Notes: generated by a model not told the origin, from the sequence alone. DNA of 63,208 nt from Acidithiobacillus sp. (GCA_028697715.1 JAQVDS010000015.1:1-63208); one strand, 5' to 3'. Positions 8,010 through 16,544 are shown, numbered from the stretch's first letter. Translations and numbers: made by a program.

Positions 8010-8621
8010 TTACTTGGTTTCCAAATGCCGCCAGAGATACCAAGACGCCACAGAGCGAAAGGGCTGCCATGACTGCCCGACATGCTCCAGATTTACATCA
8101 CTCCCGAACAGCAATCGGGCCGATCGCTGTAAACCGGCATCGCCCAAGGACAGTACGTCCGGCCTGTGAAGACCGAAGATCAGAAACATTTCCGCTGTCC
8201 ATTGTCCGATGCCGGGAAGATCAACCAGCGTGGCGATAACGTCCGCATCTGGCGCTTCTTGCATGGCCTCTAAGTTCAGCCGCCCATCGCTGACACGATG
8301 TGCCAGTTCGACGATGTAGCGGGCTTTTGCCGATGATAGCCCGGCAGCGCGTAGCGCTTCTGGCGGGACAGCTAGAAACCCGGCAGGCGTGAAGCTAGGC
8401 ACGATGGCATGCACCCGACGTTCTATTGTGTCGGCGGCCTTTGCGGATAGTTGCTGACTGATGATCGAATTGGCCAACGTCTGGAAGGGCCGAGACTCAC
8501 GATCAGCAAGAGGGCAGAAACCATGGTCGACAATCAGTCGGGCCATGACCTGGCACGATTGGCTTAGATACGCTTCTGCCTCTCTCGTAGCGGTCAGAGT
8601 TAGTTGGCTTGGTACGCTCAT
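8010..8621 (-). CDS. AlkA-like DNA-3-methyladenine glycosylase (HhH-GPD)
   Basis: The helix-hairpin-helix LPGIGQWTAEMFLIF followed by the aspartate in LSLGDAGLQ (about residue 160) is the HhH-GPD signature of AlkA-type glycosylases, which remove alkylated bases to start base excision repair. The segment SIISQQLSAKAADTIERR is also typical. At 203 residues it lacks the extra N-terminal domain of E. coli AlkA. Its start overlaps the stop of the methyltransferase gene by 4 nt, so it is the third gene of a restriction-modification operon. That suggests a task linked to the methylase or to restriction damage, which is an inference. Confidence 0.88.
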   Translation of the reverse strand: MSVPSQLTLTATREAEAYLSQSCQVMARLIVDHGFCPLADRESRPFQTLANSIISQQLSAKAADTIERRVHAIVPSFTPAGFLAVPPEALRAAGLSSAKARYIVELAHRVSDGRLNLEAMQEAPDADVIATLVDLPGIGQWTAEMFLIFGLHRPDVLSLGDAGLQRSARLLFGSDVNLEHVGQSWQPFRSVASWYLWRHLETK

Positions 8622-9934
8622 TGAGCCGCAACAGCCTCTGAGAATTTCGATGGCTTATCAGCACCCCGAGTCTTTCTGGTTGGCTTATTGCCCGCCACTG
8701 TCGGCACAATCTTGGTCTCTGGCTCATACAGAACAAAGTCAAGTATTGATTTATGCAACGATCCTACATTTTGCTTTTTTGGATTAACAAAATCACCCAT
8801 GCGCTCGGTGCCATGCTCGAACCTACGCAGAGTTGTTCTAATTGCTTCGTCACTACGGTCCACGCCAATCCAACGGCGTTTAAGACTGGCAGCAACGGCA
8901 ATCGTCGTTCCTGAGCCAGAGTAACAATCCATAACCAGATCGCCGGGGTTGGATGATGCTTCAATTATTCGCGCCAACAAGGCCGGATTTTTTTCAGTGG
9001 GATAGCCGGTGATATGGATATTCTGATTGTGAGCATCTCTCATATCCATCCAAATATCCTGAACCGGAATCCCGGCACTGTTTTCCAGATAGATTTTTCG
9101 CCGTGGGTTTCCGGTGGCCGACCAATAAATTTCACCTCTGGCGTCCATTTCATCCAAAGTTGAAGGCGTGTACTGCCAGTGTTTACCGGGAGGCGGTGGC
9201 TTGCCTCTCCACTCCTTTCCTGTCTCGCCATTGCGAATGCCTGGAGCATGGATAGGCACCTTTTTGTAGCGTCGGCCATCGGGATCAACGTATTGGTATT
9301 CCTTTACCGCCTTGGCATCGTCCCATTTCTCAATAGGCCGATTCCAAACATAGTTGTCGCTCTTCGTATAGAAAAGAATATAGTCTGCCACATTCCCGTA
9401 AGTTTTGCGGGTATAATTTTTTGGATTGCACTTTTTTCTGGTGATGCAGTTGCGGAAGTTCTTTTCTCCAAAAATCTCATCGAGGATAACCCGGAAGTGA
9501 GAGATCATTCTATCATCAAGATGGAGGTAGAGCGAACCATCATTAGCGAGCAAGTGATGAATTAAAATCAGACGCTCACGTAGAGACTCCACAAAAGCAG
9601 GTCCTACCAAATGGTCATCGTAGGCGTGTTCTTGCTTGCGCGACTCAAAGGCCGATGCGGTTGCAAACGGCGGATCAATGTAGACCAACTTAACCTTCCC
9701 AGCTACAGAATCATCCTGCGCTAGTGCTGATAATACAGGGAGATTGTCAGCATGGTAAAGCCTGTTATCGCCGCCAACGTAATTAGGATCGGGTACATAC
9801 CGCCCCGCTGGAGTTGCCAGAATTTCCTCTGCTGACTTCTTACCGGGATATTCTAGCCGGAAGCCGAAGGTATCCGCAGAATGGCCTTGTGCGTCATGGC
9901 TGCGCTTTCCTTTGCTGGGAATAGGGACTGCCAT
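8618..9934 (-). CDS. Site-specific DNA methyltransferase, beta class (probably N6-adenine)
   Basis: The catalytic motif IV appears as VYIDPPF (residues 84-90), and the S-adenosylmethionine-binding motif I as DCYSGSGTT near residue 345. This order, catalytic motif first, defines the beta class. DPPF rather than SPPY favours adenine N6 methylation. The 438-residue protein has a central insertion likely to hold target recognition. It starts 1 nt after the stop of the upstream gene and overlaps the glycosylase gene. Target sequence cannot be read from the DNA. Confidence 0.9.
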   Translation of the reverse strand: MAVPIPSKGKRSHDAQGHSADTFGFRLEYPGKKSAEEILATPAGRYVPDPNYVGGDNRLYHADNLPVLSALAQDDSVAGKVKLVYIDPPFATASAFESRKQEHAYDDHLVGPAFVESLRERLILIHHLLANDGSLYLHLDDRMISHFRVILDEIFGEKNFRNCITRKKCNPKNYTRKTYGNVADYILFYTKSDNYVWNRPIEKWDDAKAVKEYQYVDPDGRRYKKVPIHAPGIRNGETGKEWRGKPPPPGKHWQYTPSTLDEMDARGEIYWSATGNPRRKIYLENSAGIPVQDIWMDMRDAHNQNIHITGYPTEKNPALLARIIEASSNPGDLVMDCYSGSGTTIAVAASLKRRWIGVDRSDEAIRTTLRRFEHGTERMGDFVNPKKQNVGSLHKSILDFVLYEPETKIVPTVAGNKPTRKTRGADKPSKFSEAVAAQ

Positions 9935-9935
9935 A

Positions 9936-10808
9936 TCAAGACCTCAACCATTCGGCAGTGATTCGATTAGGAACCATTCGCAAGGTGACAACCTTGACCC
10001 GGCCCGGCCATTGATCTTCAATGTAGGAATAGTCATTCCACATCGAGCCAAGCAACAAGCCCGGTCCATCGTTCACATAAATCACCTTGATGTGCTGCAT
10101 TCCGTGACTGTCAGCGTATCCGATAATCTCTTGTGCAACTTCTCGATATTGCCCTGTGCGATCATCCTCCTGTGCGCCGCCACGATCTGAGTCATAACGT
10201 GCCAGTCCGATTGCAAATACTTTTTTACCGTCATGGATTACAAAATCTACGGGTCGGTCAGGCTTTGGATAGTCTTTGAATACGTTACCCAGCAACACGT
10301 CTTTACCAGCACGCTCAGGCCCAGAAACGGTAAGCCCAACGAATTGACTGCGCAGCAAGTCAAACAGGCGTTCCGTCAGGTCATATCCCTTCTTTCCGCG
10401 ATCTTTGTATTCCCATAAGATAGCGCAGAGAGCTTCATCCGGCATGGGGCGACTGGTAAACTTTTGTTGTACCTCTACGATGCTTCGGAACGCATCGCCA
10501 AATTGCGCACAAATTTTGGCGGCATCACTTTTGCGTTTAAGCATTTCAACGGGTGTTTGCGGGCTGACGTACTTCTTGAATACTCGGCAAAGTTGTGTTC
10601 GCATCCACTGATTTCTTGTTTCCATGATGGAGCTAAAGAAATTCATAGATGAATGCGATGCCTTCAACAACAACCCAAATTCCGTCAGCACAGGTTCATA
10701 GAGGCGGCAGGCATCTGGCAAAATGTCTGGGTAATACTCGCCAGTGGCGAGTGTGATCCATGCCTCTGCTTCGTTTTTATAATCCCCAAATTTCTTTTCT
10801 TTAACCAT
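9936..10808 (-). CDS. Putative restriction endonuclease partner, 290 aa
   Basis: Called from context and general features, not from a clear family match. It is the first gene of the operon, immediately upstream of the methyltransferase. A region near residue 195 (VDFVIHDGKKVFAIGLARYD) has the beta-strand pattern of a PD-(D/E)XK core: an Asp, then a strand. The expected ExK is replaced by GLAR, so the active site is uncertain. The rest (VIYVNDGPGLLLGS, VKVVTLRMVPNRI) looks alpha/beta. It may be a type II enzyme that cuts the site protected by the neighbouring methylase. A non-nuclease accessory is the alternative. Confidence 0.65.
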   Translation of the reverse strand: MVKEKKFGDYKNEAEAWITLATGEYYPDILPDACRLYEPVLTEFGLLLKASHSSMNFFSSIMETRNQWMRTQLCRVFKKYVSPQTPVEMLKRKSDAAKICAQFGDAFRSIVEVQQKFTSRPMPDEALCAILWEYKDRGKKGYDLTERLFDLLRSQFVGLTVSGPERAGKDVLLGNVFKDYPKPDRPVDFVIHDGKKVFAIGLARYDSDRGGAQEDDRTGQYREVAQEIIGYADSHGMQHIKVIYVNDGPGLLLGSMWNDYSYIEDQWPGRVKVVTLRMVPNRITAEWLRS

Positions 10809-10818
10809 GATTAACCCT

Positions 10819-10824
10819 ATTATA
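10819..10824 (-). promoter_or_regulatory. Minus-10 element of the restriction-modification operon
   Basis: A perfect TATAAT lies 10 nt before the ATG of the first gene on the minus strand. No strong -35 box is seen 17 nt upstream. If used, the untranslated leader would be only a few bases, so the transcript would be almost leaderless. Confidence 0.45.
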
Positions 10825-11120
10825 GTTAGGTGGTTGAATTCTGCTGGTTGTTCTCTGGCTTAGCGGTTTCATGGAGATGCTTTTTATGCTTTCATTCGCC
10901 TTGAGAATCCCGCTTACTCTTCACATCTGCTTGTCGTCTGTCTGCTAGCGCCAACTCTGTTAGTATACCATGATAACAGAAAGCCAGCGTCTCTCGGTAG
11001 GATTCATGCATTTTGTGCCTCGGAGCTTGGATTAAAAACAATCGCCGCGCCGCATCCCCTGAAAAACCTGTGCTCCGGGGCGATGGCGGCGCCACAGCTT
11101 GTACAGGTCCGTTTGGAAGA
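10825..11120. other. Gene-free stretch before the IHF-like gene
   Basis: No reading frame with a credible ribosome site is seen here on either strand. The sequence changes from AT-rich to GC-rich towards 11.05 kb. No repeat or RNA structure is supported. Confidence 0.4.
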
Positions 11121-11414
11121 TCAACTTTCCCGGTCCACAATTTCCCGTAGTTCCTTCCCCGGCTTGAAGCGTGGAGACAGCTTCGGCGGTACACTGACCT
11201 GCTCTCCCGTCCTCGGATTCCGCCCAAGCCTGGGAGCAATCAGCTTGGTGTGCAGTGAGCCAAAATCCCGGATCTCAATCCGTTCACCGGCTGCTAGCTT
11301 GTCAGCCAGGAAAAGCAATATCTGTTCAACGGCCTCTTTGGTATCGTTCAGTTGCGCGAAATAAGCTCTACTGACTTCTTTGTGTATTTTTCCGATCAGG
11401 TCCGACTTGTTCAT
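11121..11414 (-). CDS. IHF/HU-family DNA-binding protein, 97 aa
   Basis: The sequence MNKSDLIGKIHKEV, the dimerisation helices, IEIRDFGSLHTKLIAPRLGR and NPRTGEQVSVPPK are the HU/IHF fold with the arm that bends DNA. FGSLHTK resembles IHF-beta most. I chose the ATG at 11414 because homology begins there; a GTG at 11438 would add eight residues. Such proteins help site-specific recombination and transfer initiation. Its place next to a tRNA and inside accessory DNA suggests an element-borne copy rather than the housekeeping gene. Confidence 0.85.
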   Translation of the reverse strand: MNKSDLIGKIHKEVSRAYFAQLNDTKEAVEQILLFLADKLAAGERIEIRDFGSLHTKLIAPRLGRNPRTGEQVSVPPKLSPRFKPGKELREIVDRES

Positions 11415-11563
11415 ACCGCTTCTCTGCTGGTTAGCCACCCACCCAGTAAGTATACCCCAAAGGCTCGGCTCGTCGCGCCATCAGAACCCAGCTATCACCT
11501 GGCCCTTTTCCGCCGATCTCTATCATAGCTTGTCTTCCCATGTCATAGGCTTTCGTGCTCGAT

Positions 11564-11601
11564 AGTAAACGCAAAGTAAACGAAAGGCGGTTGAGTAAAC
11601 G
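11564..11601. repeat. Three direct repeats of AGTAAACG
   Basis: AGTAAACG occurs at 11564-11571, 11575-11582 and 11594-11601, just beyond the 3' end of tRNA-Asn. Short direct repeats near a tRNA 3' end can be arm-type binding sites of an integrase. No integrase gene is in the window, so this is suggestive only. Confidence 0.45.
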
Positions 11602-11615
11602 ACTCAAACCGCCTT
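11584..11615 (-). terminator. Terminator downstream of tRNA-Asn
   Basis: On the minus strand AAGGCGGTTTGAGT pairs with ACTCAACCGCCTT around a CGTTT loop, with one bulged base, and is followed by a T-rich run. It lies 16 nt after the tRNA CCA end and probably ends its transcript. Confidence 0.65.
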
Positions 11616-11631
11616 AACTTACTGATTTATT

Positions 11632-11707
11632 TGGCTCCCCGGGACAGGCTCGAACTGCCGACCTAGTGATTAACAGTCACCCGCTCTACCGACTGAGCTA
11701 CCGGGGA
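11632..11707 (-). tRNA. tRNA-Asn (anticodon GTT)
   Basis: The 76-nt sequence folds as a standard cloverleaf. The 7-bp acceptor TCCCCGG/CCGGGGA is followed by G and an encoded CCA (11632-11634). The D arm contains TAGCTCAGTCGGTAGAGC, the anticodon loop is CTGTTAA with GTT, and the T loop is TTCGAGC. Its 3' end faces the accessory DNA to the left, a common integration target. Confidence 0.95.
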
Positions 11708-11855
11708 AAAGTTCGCGTAGGATAGCGATGGAAGGCGTTTGCGTCAACCAGCTGTATGCGTCTGCTAGCCCAAAGGCGTAATGTCCTCTTTGCGGTGTAC
11801 GAGGAGGTTGCCGGAGGCAGGTCGGCTGCCCCCGGGTCGCTCCTGGGCGTGCAGC

Positions 11856-12458
11856 TCAGGACGGAAAGAGTTTCTGGGTGATCTCTGCCACGTGTTTTCC
11901 CTGGAAGCGGGCAATGGCCAGCTCGTTGGCCGAGGGTTGGCGGCTACCATCGCTTTTGGCGAGGGTGCTGGCCCCATAGGGAGTGCCGCCGCTGATCTCC
12001 TCCATGTTGGTCAGCTCAGGGCAGGTATAGGGCACGCCCACGACGATCATCCCCTGATGGAAGAGGAAAGGATGAAAACTGAGGATGGTGCTTTCCTGAC
12101 CGCCATGCTGCGTAGCGGTACTGACAAACACGCTGCCGACCTTGCCCACCAGGGCGCCTTGTTGCCAGAGACCGCCGGTGCGATCCAGAAAATTCCGCAT
12201 TTGGCCACTCATGTTGCCAAAGCGGGTGGGGGTGCCAAAGAGGATGGCATCGTAGTCCCCCAATTCATGGGGGTGCGCTTCTGGCGCGCTTTGCGCCTTG
12301 ACGTGCATGACCGTCTGCTTTTCCGCATCCAGGGTCTCCGGCACGCGCTTGATTATCACCTCCACGCCGGGCACCGAGCGCGCACCCTCTGCTTCTGCTT
12401 CGGCCAACTGCTCTACGTGTCCCCACAGGCTATGATACAGCACCAAAATTTTGCTCAT
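11856..12458 (-). CDS. wrbA: WrbA-type NAD(P)H:quinone oxidoreductase
   Basis: The FMN-binding flavodoxin start [19 protein letters not shown], then [19 protein letters not shown] and [15 protein letters not shown], are the WrbA signatures at the normal length of about 200 residues. The enzyme reduces quinones by two electrons, avoiding semiquinone radicals, and acts in the cytoplasm. It lies 18 nt after the pirin gene in the same orientation, so they form an operon divergent from an HxlR regulator. This is a typical arrangement for quinone or electrophile stress response. Confidence 0.93.
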   Translation of the reverse strand: MSKILVLYHSLWGHVEQLAEAEAEGARSVPGVEVIIKRVPETLDAEKQTVMHVKAQSAPEAHPHELGDYDAILFGTPTRFGNMSGQMRNFLDRTGGLWQQGALVGKVGSVFVSTATQHGGQESTILSFHPFLFHQGMIVVGVPYTCPELTNMEEISGGTPYGASTLAKSDGSRQPSANELAIARFQGKHVAEITQKLFPS

Positions 12459-12476
12459 CTCCGACTCCTTTTTCCA

Positions 12477-13331
12477 TTACGCCAGTTGTCCGGCCCGATA
12501 GTCCGTTACCGCTTGCTGAATTTGCTCCTCGGTATTCATCACGAAAGGCCCATATTGGGCAATGGGTTCCCCCAACGGTCGCCCTGCGACCAGCAAGACT
12601 CGGCTGGCGCTCGACGCGGACAGCGCAACGCCAGAGCCGGCATCGTCCAGAATAGCCAAATGCTGCACCGGGACTTTGTGCGCGCCGATCTGCACCTCCC
12701 CCTCATAGGGCACGACAAAGGCGTGGTGACTGGGGGACAACTCCTGCCAGAAGCTTGCCCCCGCGGCTAATTCGAGGTCGATGATCAAGGGTTCTGTCTG
12801 CGCCCGTTGTACGACACCCTGCACGCCATGACTACTGCCGGCAATGACTGTCCAGTGGTTGCCCTGGGCATCTACACCGCGCGGCAGATCTGCGGCCTGA
12901 AAGTCCCGATACCATGGCGCGCAGAGTTTGTCCGCGGCGGGCAGATTCAGCCAAAGCTGAAAGCCGGCCATCCGTCCCTCGGCCTGCTGCGGAATTTCGG
13001 AGTGAATCACCCCTCTGCCCGCTGTCATCCACTGCACCCCGCCACTCTCCAGCAGGCCCTCGTGTCCGGCGCTGTCGCGATGCAGCATGCGGCCAGCCAG
13101 CATATAGGTGATGGTCTCGAAGCCGCGATGCGGGTGGTCGGGAAAACCCGCGATATAATCGTCGGGCTCATCGCTGCCAAAGGCGTCGAGCATGAGGAAA
13201 GGGTCGAGCCGCTTTTGCAGCGAACGCTCGAAGAGACGGGTGAGTTTGACCCCGGCGCCGTCACTGGTGACGCGCCCGGCGATGACGCTCTCGACGCCTC
13301 GGCTCTGGGCAGAAGGCTGGGAAATGCTCAT
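12477..13331 (-). CDS. Pirin family protein (quercetinase-like)
   Basis: The bicupin metal site is visible in FPDHPHRGFETITYMLAG and in the HRDSAGHEG and AGRGVIHSE segments that follow (residues about 60-115). At 284 residues it has the full two-cupin length. Bacterial pirins bind iron and some cleave quercetin or sense redox state. It is the first gene of the pirin-wrbA operon, and its ATG follows AGGAGA. Expression is probably controlled by the divergent HxlR regulator through the palindrome in the shared promoter region. Confidence 0.92.
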   Translation of the reverse strand: MSISQPSAQSRGVESVIAGRVTSDGAGVKLTRLFERSLQKRLDPFLMLDAFGSDEPDDYIAGFPDHPHRGFETITYMLAGRMLHRDSAGHEGLLESGGVQWMTAGRGVIHSEIPQQAEGRMAGFQLWLNLPAADKLCAPWYRDFQAADLPRGVDAQGNHWTVIAGSSHGVQGVVQRAQTEPLIIDLELAAGASFWQELSPSHHAFVVPYEGEVQIGAHKVPVQHLAILDDAGSGVALSASSASRVLLVAGRPLGEPIAQYGPFVMNTEEQIQQAVTDYRAGQLA

Positions 13332-13362
13332 GGTGTCGGTCTCCTTGCACAGTTTTGCGCGT

Positions 13363-13413
13363 AGTACCGACTTTGCATATTATGGTAATACATATTTTTG
13401 TAAAGTAGGTACT
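13363..13413. promoter_or_regulatory. Inverted repeat between pirin and hxlR genes, likely operator
   Basis: AGTACCGACTTT (13363-13374) and AAAGTAGGTACT (13402-13413) match as an inverted repeat in 11 of 12 positions, 27 nt apart, in the 93-nt gap between divergent genes. HxlR-type regulators usually bind such symmetric sites in their own promoter region. Confidence 0.65.
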
Positions 13414-13424
13414 GATTAGTAACT

Positions 13425-13769
13425 ATGAGAAAGACCATTCAGGAAAGTTCCTGCCCTATGGACAGCTTGTTGCGGCTTCTCATGGGGCCGTGGACCACTT
13501 ATATCCTTTGGACCCTGCGCAATCAGGGACCGCTGCGTTTTGGCGCCCTACAACGTGCTGTAGGAAAGATTTCGGCGCGTATGCTGACTGAGCGTCTCCG
13601 CTTGCTGGAAGAAGCAGGAATTATCTACCGCGATTATCGTCCCACCGTTCCACCGGAGGTCAGCTATGGCCTGACCGAACGTGGCCGGGAATTGGGAGTG
13701 GTACTGGATGGGCTCGACGTCCTGGCGCGGAAGTGGGCGACCGAGGGATTTGGCGCCACGTCTCGATAA
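13425..13769 (+). CDS. HxlR family transcriptional regulator
   Basis: A winged helix of 114 residues with CPMDSLLRLLMGPWTTYILW and FGALQRAVGKISARMLTERL, then the wing RTVPPEVSYGLTERG-like region (PTVPPEVSYGLTERG). The conserved Cys near residue 10 before the MDSLL helix is the position used for redox or electrophile sensing in YodB/HypR-type members. It probably represses pirin-wrbA and itself and releases DNA under quinone stress. No strong ribosome site precedes the ATG, so translation may be weak or leaderless. Confidence 0.88.
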   Translation: MRKTIQESSCPMDSLLRLLMGPWTTYILWTLRNQGPLRFGALQRAVGKISARMLTERLRLLEEAGIIYRDYRPTVPPEVSYGLTERGRELGVVLDGLDVLARKWATEGFGATSR

Positions 13770-13833
13770 ACACCTCTTGCGAGGGGGGCGGGGAGTCGAT
13801 ACCCTGCTCGTTGATTTCGGATAGGGTGAGAGT

Positions 13834-14502
13834 ATGGCAGCGTTGATTTTTGATACGGAAACCACCGGGCGCAACGCGCCGCAACTGATTGAGGCAGCGT
13901 GGTTGCGGGTAAATGACCTGCGTACCCTGGAGGTGGAAGAGCAATTCGTGCAACGCTACCGTCCGGAAAAGAAAATCGAGCTGGGTGCCATTGCGGTGCA
14001 TCACATCCTCGATGAAGATCTGGCTGATTGCCCACCGGCAAGCAGCTTCCAGTTGCCCGCCGATACCGAGTATCTGGTGGGGCACAGTATCGATTTCGAC
14101 TGGGAGGTGGCAGGTCGGCCCGAGGTAAAGCGCATCTGCACCTACGCCATGAGCCGCCGGCTGTGGCCGGAAATCGACAGCTTCTCGCAGTCGGCCTTGC
14201 TGTATCACTTCAGCAAAGACCGCAACAAAACCCGGGAAAACCTCAAAAATGCGCATTCTGCGCTGGCCGACGTGAAGTTTTGTCGGGTCATCCTCAACCG
14301 GATCGTCTTGGCGGTGCGGCCAGCCAGTTGGGAGGTGTTGTGGGAGTTCAGCGAGCGCGCCCGCATTCCCGAAACCATGCCCTTTGGCAAGCACAAGGGC
14401 GTCAAAATTTGTGATCTGCCGGATGATTATCGGCGCTGGGCATTGAATAACCTCACCGATATGGATCCGTACCTGCGCAAGGCCCTGGAGGGGGCGGCCT
14501 AG
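13834..14502 (+). CDS. DEDDh 3'-5' exonuclease with DUF3820 tail
   Basis: The first exonuclease motif is IFDTETTG (residues 5-12). VGHSIDFDWEV provides the second and HSALADVKFC the last His/Asp pair, as in exonuclease X and the epsilon subunit of polymerase III. The C-terminal segment MPFGKHKGVKICDLPDDYRRWAL is the DUF3820 module often fused to ExoX-like proteins. It likely trims single-stranded DNA in repair. It precedes the antiporter gene by 29 nt, perhaps by chance. Confidence 0.88.
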   Translation: MAALIFDTETTGRNAPQLIEAAWLRVNDLRTLEVEEQFVQRYRPEKKIELGAIAVHHILDEDLADCPPASSFQLPADTEYLVGHSIDFDWEVAGRPEVKRICTYAMSRRLWPEIDSFSQSALLYHFSKDRNKTRENLKNAHSALADVKFCRVILNRIVLAVRPASWEVLWEFSERARIPETMPFGKHKGVKICDLPDDYRRWALNNLTDMDPYLRKALEGAA

Positions 14503-14531
14503 TCTCACTTCTCTCTGACCCCGGGGCTTTC

Positions 14532-16145
14532 GTGATACCCGAGAGTGCACTGCTTCTGCTCTTTGTGGCCGCCTCTTTGCTGGCGGTGATCGCCAATCGC
14601 TTGCGCCTGCCCTATACCGTTGCCCTGGTATTGGGTGGTCTGCTGCTGGGAAGTCTGCGTCTGTTTCAGACTCCGGTGCTGACCCATGATCTAGTGTTCA
14701 GCATCTTCCTGCCCGGGCTGATTTTCGAATCTGCCTATCACCTGTCCGCAAGTACCCTCTGGCGAGATCGCCTCGCGATTTTCGGCTTGGCCGTCCCGGG
14801 CGTTTTTCTGTCGATGATTGTAACCGCCTATGTTTTTTTGGCGGTATATCCCTATCTTCCCCATTTGGCTGGCATAAATCTGAGCCTGGGCGTGGCGCTG
14901 GTCTTCGGCGCGGCGGTGGCGGCCACGGATCCGATCTCGGTGGTTTCCATTTTTCGCCAGCTCGGGGCGCCGGCGCGGCTGACCTTTTTGATTGAAAGTG
15001 AAAGTCTGCTCAATGATGGCACCGCCATCGTCTTCTTTACGCTTTTTCTGGGCATTGCATTGGGTAAAGGTGTCAGCCTGCCCGCTCTGGGACTGGAATT
15101 TGTCTCCATGGTCGGTGGTGGGGCCTTGCTGGGTCTGGTGATCGGCTGGCTGAGTTCGGAAGTCATCAAGCGAGTAAACGACGGTATGGTAGAGATTACC
15201 ATCACCATCCTGGCGGCCTACGGCAGTTTTTTGCTGGCCACCCAACTGGATTTTTCTGGTGTCATCGCCACCGTGGTGGCGGGGCTGCTCTGTGGCAACT
15301 ATGCCGCCCAGCGAGGCATGAGCGCTTCGGTGCGCATGGCGGTAAATACCTTTTGGGAATATCTCGGCTTTGTCCTCAATTCCCTGATCTTTTTGTTGGT
15401 GGGCCTGACCATTCATCTTCAGGATTTGTTGAAGATCTGGGCGCTGGTTCTCGCCGCCTACCTAGCAGTCACGGTGGCACGCGCCGTGGTGGTCTATGGT
15501 ATGGGCGCCATTCTGCGACCCACCCGCGCGCGGATCCCTCTCAACTGGAACTTCATCCTGCTCTGGGGCGGAATTCGCGGGGCGCTATCGATGGTCCTGG
15601 CACTCAGTCTGCCGATGGAGTTCCCTTCCCGCGATCTACTCATCAACCTGGTTTTTGGCGTGGTGTTGCTGACGATTCTCGTGCAGGGGCTGAGCATCTC
15701 GCCGTTGGGACGCCTCTTTGGCGTCCTCGCGGGCAAGAACGACAATGAAAACTTTGAGAGGAACCGCTTGCGTCTGGCCCTCGCCGAGCACGACCTCAAC
15801 GAGCTGAAGGCCTTGGAACAGCAGGCTTTGCGCGACCCAAAGGTACTACAGCTATTGCAACGGCAATTTTCTCAGGAGCGTGCGCAGATACAAGAGACGC
15901 TAGCGCAGGAGGAGGTCGACAATGACTGGATTCGTCAGCGCGACTATGTTCGCCTGTATCGACGCCTGCTGCTGCAACGCAAGCAGAAAATTCTGGATGC
16001 GCGGCAAGAGGGGTTACTGAATGAAGCTGGTGCCGAGGAGTTGCTTGCGGATGTCGATGCGCAGCTGCTGGAGCTGGAATCGGCGCCTGCCAGGGCTTTT
16101 CAACGGGCGAGCGAAGACGCTCAGGATCTTCCGCTGAAAGAGTGA
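14532..16145 (+). CDS. CPA1 family Na+/H+ antiporter
   Basis: Begins with GTG. About twelve hydrophobic segments span residues 1-400, including the paired acidic region VAATDPISVVSIF and SLLNDGTAIVFF that mark the CPA1 exchange site. The remaining 130 residues form a charged helical cytoplasmic tail with many Glu and Arg, as in long NhaP-type proteins. It exchanges external protons for internal sodium or potassium, important for pH and ion balance, which would suit an acidophile. No operon partner is evident downstream. Confidence 0.9.
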   Translation: MIPESALLLLFVAASLLAVIANRLRLPYTVALVLGGLLLGSLRLFQTPVLTHDLVFSIFLPGLIFESAYHLSASTLWRDRLAIFGLAVPGVFLSMIVTAYVFLAVYPYLPHLAGINLSLGVALVFGAAVAATDPISVVSIFRQLGAPARLTFLIESESLLNDGTAIVFFTLFLGIALGKGVSLPALGLEFVSMVGGGALLGLVIGWLSSEVIKRVNDGMVEITITILAAYGSFLLATQLDFSGVIATVVAGLLCGNYAAQRGMSASVRMAVNTFWEYLGFVLNSLIFLLVGLTIHLQDLLKIWALVLAAYLAVTVARAVVVYGMGAILRPTRARIPLNWNFILLWGGIRGALSMVLALSLPMEFPSRDLLINLVFGVVLLTILVQGLSISPLGRLFGVLAGKNDNENFERNRLRLALAEHDLNELKALEQQALRDPKVLQLLQRQFSQERAQIQETLAQEEVDNDWIRQRDYVRLYRRLLLQRKQKILDARQEGLLNEAGAEELLADVDAQLLELESAPARAFQRASEDAQDLPLKE

Positions 16146-16234
16146 GACGTTGCATGGGCCTCTCCCATAGATGCCCAGACGATCCCTCTACTGGCGCTCC
16201 ATGGGTTTTTGGAGGGGGTACAGGTGCTCCCCCT

Positions 16235-16495
16235 TCAGCTTGCAGAAGGTCGCTGATCGATGAAGTGACTTTTGAGAATATGAAAAAAGCGTCGGTATTT
16301 GCGCAGCTCGCGGTCGAGGATGAGTACCTGGTCCATGATCTCGTCGGGATGGGCGTGATTGATACTACCGAGTAGTTCCCGCAATTTTTCCTGTACCAGA
16401 TCCTGTTTTTCCTCTAGCGCCTCGAGGGCCTGCTGTAAATCCGTGGGCGGCGTGGCAGCCGGGCTTAGGGCAGCCGGATGTTGTTTGATATTCAT
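16235..16495 (-). CDS. Hypothetical helical protein, 86 aa
   Basis: A GGAGTAACG ribosome site precedes the ATG. After a Pro/Ala-rich start the protein is almost wholly helical (DLQQALEALEEKQDLVQEKLREL). It lies downstream of cydB, separated from it by a terminator, so it may be transcribed separately. I know no function. A role linked to the oxidase is possible only by position. Confidence 0.6.
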   Translation of the reverse strand: MNIKQHPAALSPAATPPTDLQQALEALEEKQDLVQEKLRELLGSINHAHPDEIMDQVLILDRELRKYRRFFHILKSHFIDQRPSAS

Positions 16496-16511
16496 CTCGT
16501 TACTCCAGAGT

Positions 16512-16536
16512 AAAAGGGGCCCCGAAAAACGGGGCC
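16512..16536 (-). terminator. Rho-independent terminator after cydB
   Basis: Minus-strand stem GGCCCCG (loop of five T) CGGGGCC, positions 16518-16536, followed by CCTTTTA. It lies 8 nt after the cydB stop. Confidence 0.8.
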
Positions 16537-16544
16537 TCTAGTCA

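Noticed and set aside
11781..13364. Long plus-strand frames opposite wrbA and pirin
   Set aside because: Clear homologs lie on the minus strand; these are shadows in GC-rich DNA.
16213..16234. AGGGGG/CCCCCT hairpin after the antiporter gene
   Set aside because: There is no T-run on either strand and the stem is short, so I did not call it a terminator.
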